Shown one piece after another: positions 1 to 5,589 of a stretch of 5,960 nt of DNA (positions within the stretch are counted from its first letter, which is position 1; each line of letters begins with the position of its first letter). Made by a program: the position numbers and the translations under genes. The stretch is taken from NCBI GenBank assembly GCA_018813405.1, contig JAHJBW010000253.1, positions 1 to 5,960 of the forward strand, written 5' to 3'. The notes under the pieces are model-generated. The model was not told where the DNA came from, did not search any database, and worked only from the letters and a program-made list of their open reading frames with translations. The DNA is from Candidatus Margulisiibacteriota bacterium. GTDB taxonomy: Bacteria > Margulisbacteria > WOR-1 > XYC2-FULL-46-14 > JAHJBW01.

Positions 1-15
1 GGTTTGTTTAAGCAG

Positions 16-24
16 TGTTATAAT
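16..24 (+). promoter_or_regulatory. Extended -10 promoter element of nrdR, predicted leaderless transcript
   Basis: TGTTATAAT is an extended -10 element (TGn followed by a perfect TATAAT at 19-24). Only seven bases separate the hexamer from the nrdR ATG at 32. Normal spacing puts transcription start at about 31-32, on or beside the start codon, which leaves no room for a Shine-Dalgarno site. The -35 region lies outside the window. The leaderless reading is inferred from spacing. Confidence 0.6.
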
Positions 25-31
25 TTAATCT

Positions 32-475
32 ATGAAATGCCCCTTTTGCTTAAAAGATAACGACCGGGTGGTGGAATCGAGGGAAATAGATAACGGCGAA
101 GGCGTCCGCCGCCGGCGCGAATGCATATCCTGCAAAAAGCGTTTCACCTCGTACGAGCGCATAATGGAAAGACCTCTGTGGGTGATCAAAAAGGACAAGG
201 AAAAAGAACTCTACGACCGAAAGAAGATACTGGACGGCCTGACCCGCGCGTGCCACAAGCGGCCCATTTCCTCGTCCATGATCGAAAAGATAGCCCATGA
301 CATTGAAAAAGCCCTGCACAAAGAAAAAGGCAGGGAGGTAAAAAGCTCCCGGATCGGCGAGATCATCCTGAAGAGATTGAAGGGCGTTGACCCCGTTGCC
401 TACGTCCGCTTTGCCTCCGTTTACCGCGACTTCAAAGACGTTAAAGGCTTCGCCGAAGAGATAAAGAAGCTGTAG
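32..475 (+). CDS. nrdR: NrdR, transcriptional repressor of ribonucleotide reductase genes
   Basis: This is a complete 147-residue NrdR, the usual length for the family. The N-terminal zinc ribbon has CxxC pairs at Cys3/Cys6 and Cys31/Cys34, followed by the family-typical basic stretch and RFTSYER. An ATP-cone spans roughly residues 49-139 and ends in the conserved RFASVYRDF. NrdR proteins bind ATP or dATP in the cone, change oligomeric state, and bind paired NrdR boxes in front of ribonucleotide reductase operons. Two such boxes lie about 830 bp downstream at the nrdD promoter, so a regulator beside its target fits well. The ATG at 32 is chosen because the Cys3-Pro-Phe-Cys6 start is characteristic. 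No Shine-Dalgarno site precedes it, and the -10 element lies just upstream, suggesting leaderless translation. Oddity: the last 60 bases up to the penultimate codon positions recur exactly downstream. The copy here is full length and should be functional. Confidence 0.96.
   Translation: MKCPFCLKDNDRVVESREIDNGEGVRRRRECISCKKRFTSYERIMERPLWVIKKDKEKELYDRKKILDGLTRACHKRPISSSMIEKIAHDIEKALHKEKGREVKSSRIGEIILKRLKGVDPVAYVRFASVYRDFKDVKGFAEEIKKL
412..471 (+). repeat. 60-bp direct repeat, copy 1 (3' end of intact nrdR)
   Basis: A perfect 60-bp match to 1147-1206, offset by 735 bp. It covers the last 20 codons of nrdR except the final base of the last Leu codon. Identity stops within that codon: CTG TAG here, CTT TGA in the other copy. 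Flanking bases on both sides are unrelated between copies. Confidence 0.97.
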
Positions 476-498
476 AACATAAAAACCGTCCTTTACTG

Positions 499-507
499 TG
501 CTATAAT
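499..507 (+). promoter_or_regulatory. Extended -10 promoter of the two-gene cassette, predicted leaderless
   Basis: TGCTATAAT is an extended -10 element with a perfect TATAAT at 502-507. The next six bases end exactly at the ATG at 514, so standard spacing places +1 on the A of that ATG. No Shine-Dalgarno site fits. No good -35 is seen at 479-484, which is common for extended -10 promoters. The element resembles the nrdR promoter closely: GTGnTATAATT in both, with the ATG 6-7 nt after the hexamer. Confidence 0.6.
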
Positions 508-513
508 TCATTC

Positions 514-681
514 ATGAAAGCACGCAAAAGACCAAAGAAAAGAAAAAAAAAGCTAACAGATAAGGAGATACAGAATAACATCCGCTGGTTCAGCAAATTT
601 CCTCTGGAAAAGCGTCTAACTCTTGCTTTTGAACAGATCAAAGGAATCAATGTTTTAAGGAAACTTAAACCGCAATCATGA
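514..681 (+). CDS. Small highly basic protein, partner of the downstream nucleotidyltransferase (putative antitoxin)
   Basis: A 55-residue protein. The first 13 residues are almost all Lys/Arg (MKARKRPKKRKKK), followed by a probably helical segment with NNIRWFSKFP and LEKRLTLAFEQIKG, ending in LRKLKPQS. I cannot assign a family, and no helix-turn-helix, signal peptide or membrane segment is visible. Support for a real gene: a perfect extended -10 promoter placed for leaderless initiation at this ATG, and an ATGA overlap (stop 679-681, next start 678) with a recognisable downstream gene, the classic arrangement for translational coupling of two-component modules. The basic tail suggests RNA, DNA or acidic-protein binding, which is inference. 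Its hand-counted GC is about 36%, the lowest in the window. It could be an antitoxin, an RNA-substrate adaptor, or simply a conserved partner of this nucleotidyltransferase group. Confidence 0.7.
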   Translation: MKARKRPKKRKKKLTDKEIQNNIRWFSKFPLEKRLTLAFEQIKGINVLRKLKPQS

Positions 682-1145
682 CAAAACTGATCGAACCGCT
701 GGAATTTCTTAAGACGATCCATCAAAAGGGGGTTCGCTATCTGTTGATCGGCAGACAGGCGGTCATCGCCTATGGGGGACCTGTACAAAGCTTTGATTAT
801 GACATCTATATTGACAGCAGCCAGGAAAACCTTGACCTTCTGCTTGGAATTGCCCAGGATTTTGATCTGTTGCCAGGCGTTCGCGAAAAGGAGCTGCAGA
901 AACATTTCAAATTCAGGTTGGAAAATGATTTTGCGCTGGATGTCTTTCGGGCCAAAAAGCTTGGATTGAAAGGTCAAAGCCTGACTTTTGACGAAATGTA
1001 TGAACGCCGCCAGATACTGAAGGGAGGAAGCGGCCTAAAATTAAACCTTCCGTCCATCGACGATCTGATCTTTTTAAAAAAATTGCGTTCTTCCCCAAAA
1101 GACCTTAATGACATTGAATATTTGCAAGCAATAAAAAAAGGCTGA
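678..1145 (+). CDS. Nucleotidyltransferase-fold protein (AbiEii/MNT-like, putative toxin)
   Basis: A 155-residue protein of the small nucleotidyltransferase superfamily. The fold-defining stretch is LLIGRQAVIAYGG at about residues 22-34, followed by the catalytic DxD at Asp40/Asp42 (FDYDIYID). A likely third carboxylate is Asp88 in FALDVFRAK. The C-terminal part has a PSIDDLIFLKKL helix and a PKDLNDIEYL motif (Asp142, Asp145), typical of AbiEii-like and related domains. The first motif reads GRQA rather than the more usual GGxA. Known relatives transfer nucleotides to tRNA or protein and often act as toxins or as antitoxin modifiers. The substrate here is unknown. The start at 678 overlaps the upstream stop (ATGA) and has no close Shine-Dalgarno site, so translation probably depends on the small upstream ORF. 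The stop codon is followed after one base by the duplicated nrdR end. Confident in the fold, moderate on a toxin role. Confidence 0.85.
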   Translation: MTKLIEPLEFLKTIHQKGVRYLLIGRQAVIAYGGPVQSFDYDIYIDSSQENLDLLLGIAQDFDLLPGVREKELQKHFKFRLENDFALDVFRAKKLGLKGQSLTFDEMYERRQILKGGSGLKLNLPSIDDLIFLKKLRSSPKDLNDIEYLQAIKKG

Positions 1146-1146
1146 C

Positions 1147-1210
1147 TGCCTCCGTTTACCGCGACTTCAAAGACGTTAAAGGCTTCGCCGAAGAGATAAA
1201 GAAGCTTTGA
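1147..1210 (+). pseudogene. Duplicated 3' terminal fragment of nrdR (direct repeat copy 2)
   Basis: Bases 1147-1206 are identical to 412-471, and the nrdR reading frame continues to its own stop, TGA at 1208-1210, after a Leu codon (CTT). It therefore preserves the last 20 NrdR residues and a natural end but has no start codon, zinc ribbon or most of the ATP-cone. It begins one base after the nucleotidyltransferase stop. No synonymous changes have accumulated, so the duplication is recent or the copies are being homogenised. It may be the original gene end displaced by the cassette, or a copy carried in with it. Confidence 0.9.
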
Positions 1211-1299
1211 TCTTTCTTTTCCCCGCAATTTTAAGTTTTGCATTTTAAACTTTACCCTTCTTGTCAACCACCAAAATCTGCAAAAAGGCCGCGGCAAAA
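1211..1299. other. Non-coding spacer upstream of the nrdD promoter
   Basis: An AT-rich, pyrimidine-heavy stretch without a credible ORF, RNA gene or strong terminator. It holds a weak 6-bp inverted repeat (AAGTTT at 1233-1238, AAACTT at 1247-1252) and two near-copies of GCA-TTTTAA (from 1225 and from 1240), plus a perfect 8-bp palindrome GCCGCGGC at 1288-1295. None is convincing as a regulatory element. The cassette transcript has no obvious terminator before the nrdD promoter, so read-through is possible. Confidence 0.5.
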
Positions 1300-1315
1300 A
1301 CCCTATATATAGCGG
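1300..1315. promoter_or_regulatory. NrdR box 1 upstream of the nrdD operon
   Basis: The core CTATATATAG (1303-1312) is a perfect palindrome and matches the published NrdR-box core CwAtATaTwG at all ten positions. The outer three bases on each side match poorly. It sits immediately upstream of the -35 hexamer. The linked nrdR gene and the downstream ribonucleotide reductase genes make it very likely a genuine operator half-site pair. Confidence 0.65.
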
Positions 1316-1344
1316 TTGACACGCTAGATGTAGGTGGTTATACT
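1316..1344 (+). promoter_or_regulatory. Sigma-70-type promoter of the nrdD-nrdD-redoxin operon
   Basis: TTGACA (1316-1321, perfect -35) and TATACT (1339-1344, -10) are separated by the ideal 17 bp, predicting transcription start near 1351 and a leader of about 34 nt with a strong Shine-Dalgarno site. A second hexamer, TATAAT at 1344-1349, overlaps by one base but would be 22 bp from the -35. The two NrdR-box-like palindromes flank the -35, so bound repressor would block RNA polymerase directly. Confidence 0.75.
1321..1336. promoter_or_regulatory. NrdR box 2 in the nrdD promoter spacer
   Basis: The core CTAGATGTAG (1324-1333) matches the NrdR-box core CwAtATaTwG at eight of ten positions and keeps the CTA...TAG arms. 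Its start is exactly 21 bp after box 1, two helical turns, so both boxes face the same side of the helix as expected for cooperative NrdR binding. It lies between the -35 and -10 elements. It is weaker than box 1, and the assignment rests mainly on the phasing and context. Confidence 0.55.
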
Positions 1345-1370
1345 ATAATCCCTCGCTATGGTTAGTGAGA

Positions 1371-1378
1371 GAAGGAGG
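1371..1378 (+). promoter_or_regulatory. Shine-Dalgarno site that sets the first nrdD start
   Basis: GAAGGAGG ends six bases before the ATG at 1385. The frame is open back to an ATG at 1358, but the intervening codons (SERRRHP) simply translate this ribosome binding site. The ATG at 1385 is therefore preferred. Confidence 0.85.
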
Positions 1379-1384
1379 CATCCA

Positions 1385-3502
1385 ATGAACCCAGTTGCGC
1401 TAAAAGACAAACCAAATGTAAAGGCCAGCCACCATGATTCCACCGATCTGGCCCTGTTCGTTAGGACATCCAGCGAAAACATAGTAGGATGGGACCGCAA
1501 AAAGATAGTTGACGCCCTGGCAAAAGAAACCGACCTGCCCCGGGACATAGCCGAAATAATAGGCAAAGAAGTGGAACGGCAGCTTTCCGCCCTGCAGCTT
1601 GATCGAATTACCGCCCCGCTCATAAGGGAGCTGGTTGACGTAAAACTGCTGGAATACGGCCTTGAAGAAGCCAGAAGAAAACACACCCGCCTGGGAACGC
1701 CCTTATATGATGTAAAGCAGATAATACTGAACCCCAACAAGGAAAACGCCAACGTGCCTCACGGTCCGGAAGCCACCAACCTGTCGCTGGCCGAGAATAT
1801 CAAGAAGGAATTCGCCCTTCTGCATGTCTTTACCCCCGCCATTGCCGACGCCCATATGCGCGGGGACCTGCACCTGCACGACCTGGGCTTTATTGACCGG
1901 CCCTATTGCTCGGGTCAGTCCGTGGAATACGTGAAAAAGTTCGGCCTGGACCTGCCCAACGCCCTGTCCATCGCCAAACCTGCCAGGCACGCGGAAGTTT
2001 TGCTGGCGCAAATGGTAAAATTTTCGGCCGCCCTGCAGGGTGTTTTTGCCGGAGCAATTGGCTGGGACGCGGTCAACATCTTTTTTGCCCCCTTCCTGAC
2101 CGGTATGTCGGACAGCGAGGTGCATCAGGTCGCGCAGATGTTGATCTACGAATACTCCCAGCAAGCCGTTGCCAGGGGCGGACAGGCGATATTCTCTGAT
2201 ATCAACTTGTACTGGGAAGTGCCGAAACACTTCGAGAACGTACCCGCCATAGGACCGGGCGGACAGTATACCGGCAAGACCTATGGGGAATATATAAAGG
2301 ACTCCCAGCGCTTTATCTGGGCGCTGTTCGATGTATATAAGGAAGGCGACGGTTCCGGCAGGCCTTTCTTTTTCCCAAAACCGCTGGTCCACATGACCGA
2401 GAAATTCTTCCAGACCGACCGCCACGAAGAATTCCTGATGCACATTTCCGAGGTGGCCGCCATCATGGGGAACACCTATTTTGTCTTTGACCGGGGGGAA
2501 ACGGCCAAAATATCTGAATGCTGCCGCCTGTCATTTAAACTGGAGCAATCCGACCTGGACGACGCCAAAGAACCCTGGAGGATGAGATATTCCGCCCTGC
2601 AGAACGTGACCATCAATCTGCCCAGGATAGCTTACCGGGTAGCCGGTTCTGATGAAAAACTATTCGAAGAAATGGGCAAAATGCTGGAGATGGCCGCCAA
2701 AGCCCACATAGAAAAGAAAAAGTTCATAGAAGAGATACTGTCACAGGGTACTAACGGCCCGCTTTCCATGCTGGCCATGAAACGTGACGGACAGCCTTAC
2801 CTTAGAATGTGGAGGGTCTCTTATCTTATGGGAATACTGGGCCTAAATGAAATGGTGCAGGCCCACAAAGGGAAAGAGCTGCATGAAGGCATCGATGCCC
2901 TTAAATTTGGATTGAAGATAATCTCCTTTATGAAGCTTAAATGCGAAGAAATGTCCAAGAAATACGACATGCACTTTGTGCTGGAACAGACACCGGCGGA
3001 ATCGACCGCCTATCGTTTCGCCAAACTTGATCTGCAGCATTTTCCCGCAAAAACCCAGCAGGTAATAAAGGGGCATCCGGCCACAGGAGAGCTGTATTAC
3101 ACCAATTCCACCTATTTCAACGTTTCACACGCCATGAACCCGATAGACAAGGTAAAACAGGAAGGTCTGTTCCATCCCCTGATAGATGCGGGAGCACTGA
3201 CCCATGTCTGGCTGGGCGAATCGCGCCCCAATGCAAAGTCGATAGCCAATTTTGTCATAAAGACCATGCGCAATACCGAGAACGCGCAAATAGCCTTTTC
3301 ACCGGAATTCACCTCGTGCAACGACTGCGGCAAGATAGTAAGGGGCTTAAAAGATACTTGCTCCCATTGTAATTCCGATAACATAGAGGGCATAACCCGG
3401 ATAACAGGATATTTTTCCAGGATAAAAGGATGGAACAAAGGAAAAAGCGGAGAACTGAAGGACCGGCATCGCAACAAGGAGTTTTTTGATGCCAGCAACT
3501 GA
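1385..3502 (+). CDS. nrdD: Anaerobic (class III) ribonucleoside-triphosphate reductase NrdD, first paralogue
   Basis: A 705-residue catalytic subunit of class III ribonucleotide reductase, which makes dNTPs from NTPs without oxygen. An ATP-cone covers about residues 21-110 (VRTSSENIVGWDRKKI at its start). The barrel carries HLHDLGFIDRPYCSGQS with Cys175, the SECCRLSF loop with Cys379/Cys380, LEQTPAES (Glu534), a zinc site CxxC-CxxC at Cys645/648/659/662, and the glycyl-radical loop RITGY with Gly675 followed by GWNKGKSGEL. Spacing between Cys175 and Cys379/380 matches the active-site cysteine pair of characterised NrdDs, in which one forms the thiyl radical. All catalytic features look intact. 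The gene is driven by the promoter at 1316-1344 with NrdR-box-like sites. Its 3' end overlaps the next nrdD by 14 nt and contains that gene's Shine-Dalgarno site, which explains the unconserved tail after residue 696. Activation requires an NrdG activase, not present here. Confidence 0.96.
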   Translation: MNPVALKDKPNVKASHHDSTDLALFVRTSSENIVGWDRKKIVDALAKETDLPRDIAEIIGKEVERQLSALQLDRITAPLIRELVDVKLLEYGLEEARRKHTRLGTPLYDVKQIILNPNKENANVPHGPEATNLSLAENIKKEFALLHVFTPAIADAHMRGDLHLHDLGFIDRPYCSGQSVEYVKKFGLDLPNALSIAKPARHAEVLLAQMVKFSAALQGVFAGAIGWDAVNIFFAPFLTGMSDSEVHQVAQMLIYEYSQQAVARGGQAIFSDINLYWEVPKHFENVPAIGPGGQYTGKTYGEYIKDSQRFIWALFDVYKEGDGSGRPFFFPKPLVHMTEKFFQTDRHEEFLMHISEVAAIMGNTYFVFDRGETAKISECCRLSFKLEQSDLDDAKEPWRMRYSALQNVTINLPRIAYRVAGSDEKLFEEMGKMLEMAAKAHIEKKKFIEEILSQGTNGPLSMLAMKRDGQPYLRMWRVSYLMGILGLNEMVQAHKGKELHEGIDALKFGLKIISFMKLKCEEMSKKYDMHFVLEQTPAESTAYRFAKLDLQHFPAKTQQVIKGHPATGELYYTNSTYFNVSHAMNPIDKVKQEGLFHPLIDAGALTHVWLGESRPNAKSIANFVIKTMRNTENAQIAFSPEFTSCNDCGKIVRGLKDTCSHCNSDNIEGITRITGYFSRIKGWNKGKSGELKDRHRNKEFFDASN
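3476..3481 (+). promoter_or_regulatory. Shine-Dalgarno site of the second nrdD, inside the first
   Basis: AAGGAG lies seven bases upstream of the ATG at 3489, within the last codons of the first nrdD. It selects 3489 over a TTG codon at 3486 directly before it. The 14-nt gene overlap in a different frame suggests translational coupling and near-equal synthesis of the two proteins. Confidence 0.8.
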
Positions 3503-5576
3503 AGTCCTAAGCCTGAGGAAAATAGAGGAAACTACCGATCTTTCGGTGTTCGTTAGGACCTCAACCGATACCATTGAGGAATGGAACAATGAAAAGATCA
3601 TAGGGGCACTGGTAAGGGAAACCGGCATCAAACGCGAGATCGCCACCATCATAGGCGTGGAGGTTGAAAAACAGATAAAGCGCCTGGGGATAAAGACCAT
3701 CACCTCACCGCTTATAAGGGAGCTGGTGGATGTAAAGCTTTTGGAATACGGGCTTGAAGAAGCGCGCCGCAGGCATACCAGGCTTGGCTCACCGGTCTAT
3801 GATGTTGCCAGGATAATCTCGCAAAAGAACAAAGAGAACGCCAACACCCCCCACTCTCCCGAAGCCTCCAACCTGACACTGGCCGAAAATATCAAGAAAG
3901 AGTTCGCGCTTTTGAACGTTTTTTCTCCCGAGGTAGCTGACGCGCATATGCGGGGAGAGGTCCATCTGCACGATCTGGGTTTTATAGATCGTCCTTATTG
4001 TTCTGGCCAATCTATTGAATACCTAAAAAAGTTCGGCCTGGACCTTCCCGACGCGCCTTTTTCCGACGGTCCGGCGGCCAACGCCGAGACCCTGATATCG
4101 CATATTGTAAAATTTTCTACAGCCCTGCACGGCCACTTTGCAGGGGCAATTGGCTGGGATGCCGTCAACATCTTCATAGCGCCCTATCTTGAGGGTCTGG
4201 CAAACGACCATATAAAAAGCCTGGCGCGCCTGCTGATAACCGAATTTTCCACCATTGCCGTGGCGCGCGGCGGACAGGGTCTTTTTTCGGACCTTAATAT
4301 CTACTACGAGATACCGAAACATTTTGAAAAGACCCCGGCACTGGGACCGGGAGGCAAGCCCACCGGCAAGACCTACGCGGAATATAAAGAGCTGTCGCAA
4401 ACCTTTGCCCGGGCCATGTTCGAGATCTATCTGGAGGGCGATGGCGCAGGCAGGCCTTTCTTTTTCCCAAAACCGCTGGTCCACATGACCGAAAAATTCT
4501 TTACCGAGAAAGGGCATGAGGATTTTTTGGTGCTGATATCACACGTGGCCGCGGAAATGGGCAATACCTACTTTGTTTTTGACCGCGGCGATACCGCCAA
4601 GATATCCGAATGCTGCCGCCTGTCGTTCAAGCTTGAGCAATCGGACCTTGATGACGCCAAAGAACCCTGGAAAATGAGGTATTCAGCCCTTCAGAATATT
4701 ACTATCAACCTGCCGCGAGCCGCCTATCTGGCTCAAAATGATGATGCCCTGCTTTTTGAGAACATTGAACGACTGCTTTCGATATGCGCACATGCTCATA
4801 TCGAGAAAAGAAAGTTCATCGAATCACTGCTGGCCGAGGGTTCGAGCGGCCCCCTTTCCCTGCTGTCACTTAAAAGGGACGGCGAATCCTACCTGAGGAT
4901 GCGCAGGGTAACGCACCTTATCGGCATACTGGGGCTTAACGAACTGGTCCAGGCGCACATGGGCAAAGAACTTCACGAAAGCGACGAGGCGGTCAAATTT
5001 GGGCTGAAGGTGATCTCTTTTATGCGGCTTAAATGCGAGGAACTGTCAAAGAAGCACAACCTGCATTTTGTGCTTGAGCAAACACCGGCGGAATCAACCG
5101 CCTATCGTTTCGCCAAGCTTGACATGAAACACTTCCCGGCCGCTGCGGCAAGGGTGGCCAAAGGCAATCCCTCCGCCAGCGAGATATACTATACCAATTC
5201 CACCTATTTCAATATCCAGTATCCCATGAACCCGATCGACCGCGTAAGGAAGGAAGGCCTCTTTCATCCCCTCATCGACGCGGGCGCGCTTACACATGTC
5301 TGGCTTGGTGAGAGCAGGCCAAACGCGAAGTCAATCGCAAATTTTGTGGTAAAGACCTTCAGGGAAACGCAGAACAGCCAGATAGCCTTTTCTCCCGAGT
5401 TCACAGCCTGCTCGGACTGCGGGCGAACCAGCCGGGGGCTTTCCGACAGCTGTTCAAATTGCCAATCCGAGAACATAGAAGGCATAACCAGGATAACCGG
5501 CTATTATTCCCGCGTGGCGGGATGGAACAAAGGCAAGGTCGGGGAATTAAAGGACAGGTTCAGGACAAAATTGTAA
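3489..5576 (+). CDS. nrdD: Anaerobic (class III) ribonucleoside-triphosphate reductase NrdD, second paralogue
   Basis: A 695-residue NrdD. It aligns without gaps to the upstream copy from residue 17 to the end: 475 of 679 positions identical by hand count (70%), but only 31 of 60 in the first part of the ATP-cone. Catalytic features are all kept: Cys171 in RPYCSGQS, Cys375/Cys376 in SECCRL, Glu530 in LEQTPAES, zinc ligands Cys641/644/655/658, and the glycyl-radical loop RITGY with Gly671. It is therefore a second active enzyme, not a decaying copy. Differences cluster in the ATP-cone and at about residues 187-207, 237-253, 413-436 and 547-564, surface or allosteric regions by inference, while the active-site blocks are nearly invariant. 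The two proteins could be separate homodimers with different allosteric settings or could form a heterodimer. Thirteen bases separate it from the redoxin gene that follows. Confidence 0.96.
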   Translation: MPATEVLSLRKIEETTDLSVFVRTSTDTIEEWNNEKIIGALVRETGIKREIATIIGVEVEKQIKRLGIKTITSPLIRELVDVKLLEYGLEEARRRHTRLGSPVYDVARIISQKNKENANTPHSPEASNLTLAENIKKEFALLNVFSPEVADAHMRGEVHLHDLGFIDRPYCSGQSIEYLKKFGLDLPDAPFSDGPAANAETLISHIVKFSTALHGHFAGAIGWDAVNIFIAPYLEGLANDHIKSLARLLITEFSTIAVARGGQGLFSDLNIYYEIPKHFEKTPALGPGGKPTGKTYAEYKELSQTFARAMFEIYLEGDGAGRPFFFPKPLVHMTEKFFTEKGHEDFLVLISHVAAEMGNTYFVFDRGDTAKISECCRLSFKLEQSDLDDAKEPWKMRYSALQNITINLPRAAYLAQNDDALLFENIERLLSICAHAHIEKRKFIESLLAEGSSGPLSLLSLKRDGESYLRMRRVTHLIGILGLNELVQAHMGKELHESDEAVKFGLKVISFMRLKCEELSKKHNLHFVLEQTPAESTAYRFAKLDMKHFPAAAARVAKGNPSASEIYYTNSTYFNIQYPMNPIDRVRKEGLFHPLIDAGALTHVWLGESRPNAKSIANFVVKTFRETQNSQIAFSPEFTACSDCGRTSRGLSDSCSNCQSENIEGITRITGYYSRVAGWNKGKVGELKDRFRTKL

Positions 5577-5581
5577 AGGAG
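5575..5581 (+). promoter_or_regulatory. Shine-Dalgarno site of the redoxin gene
   Basis: AAAGGAG overlaps the stop codon of the second nrdD (TAA at 5574-5576) and lies eight bases before the ATG at 5590. It supports that start and co-transcription with the reductases. Confidence 0.8.
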
Positions 5582-5589
5582 CGACAATC

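Larger units (their letters stand above)
472..1206. other. 735-bp repeat-bounded cassette (putative insertion or duplication unit at the nrdR 3' end)
   Basis: One repeat period contains an extended -10 promoter, a 55-codon ORF, a nucleotidyltransferase ORF and a second copy of the nrdR 3' end. Removing it would join nrdR directly to its target promoter region with nrdR still intact, as if it had been inserted at or duplicated with the gene end. The first ORF is about 36% GC by hand count, well below the roughly 50% or more of neighbouring genes, which suits acquisition. There is no integrase, transposase, terminal inverted repeat or obvious short target duplication. It is therefore not a recognised mobile element. 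Homologous or site-like recombination at the gene end, or unequal duplication, are equally possible. Confidence 0.5.

Noticed and set aside
1..31. NrdR box at the nrdR promoter for autoregulation
   Set aside because: No CwA...TwG palindrome is visible in the available 31 bases. Sequence further upstream is outside the window.
50..511. Long minus-strand ORF over nrdR, and similar minus-strand ORFs over nrdD
   Set aside because: Mirrors of well-recognised plus-strand genes with family motifs. The minus-strand translations show no domain features.
1198..1219. AAAGA...TCTTT stem followed by a T-rich tract as a terminator after the cassette
   Set aside because: Only five A/T-dominated base pairs with no GC core, and half of it lies inside the duplicated nrdR coding sequence. 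Too weak for an intrinsic terminator.
1262..1267. TGTCAA as a minus-strand -35 of a divergent promoter
   Set aside because: No minus-strand -10 at 16-18 bp spacing, and no minus-strand gene in that direction.
1288..1295. GCCGCGGC perfect palindrome as a regulatory site
   Set aside because: Eight bases with no loop, no second copy and no fit to a known operator.
1262..1339. Inverted repeats TGTCAACC/GGTTGACA (1262-1269, 1314-1321) and AACCACC/GGTGGTT (1266-1272, 1333-1339) as a looped operator or attenuator
   Set aside because: Short arms separated by long loops and expected by chance at this size. The right arms coincide with the -35 and spacer, which have their own explanation.
1340..1355. 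Third NrdR box over the -10 (CTATA half at 1343-1347)
   Set aside because: Only the left half matches; the right half (ATCCC) does not. The similarity is explained by the TATAAT-type -10.
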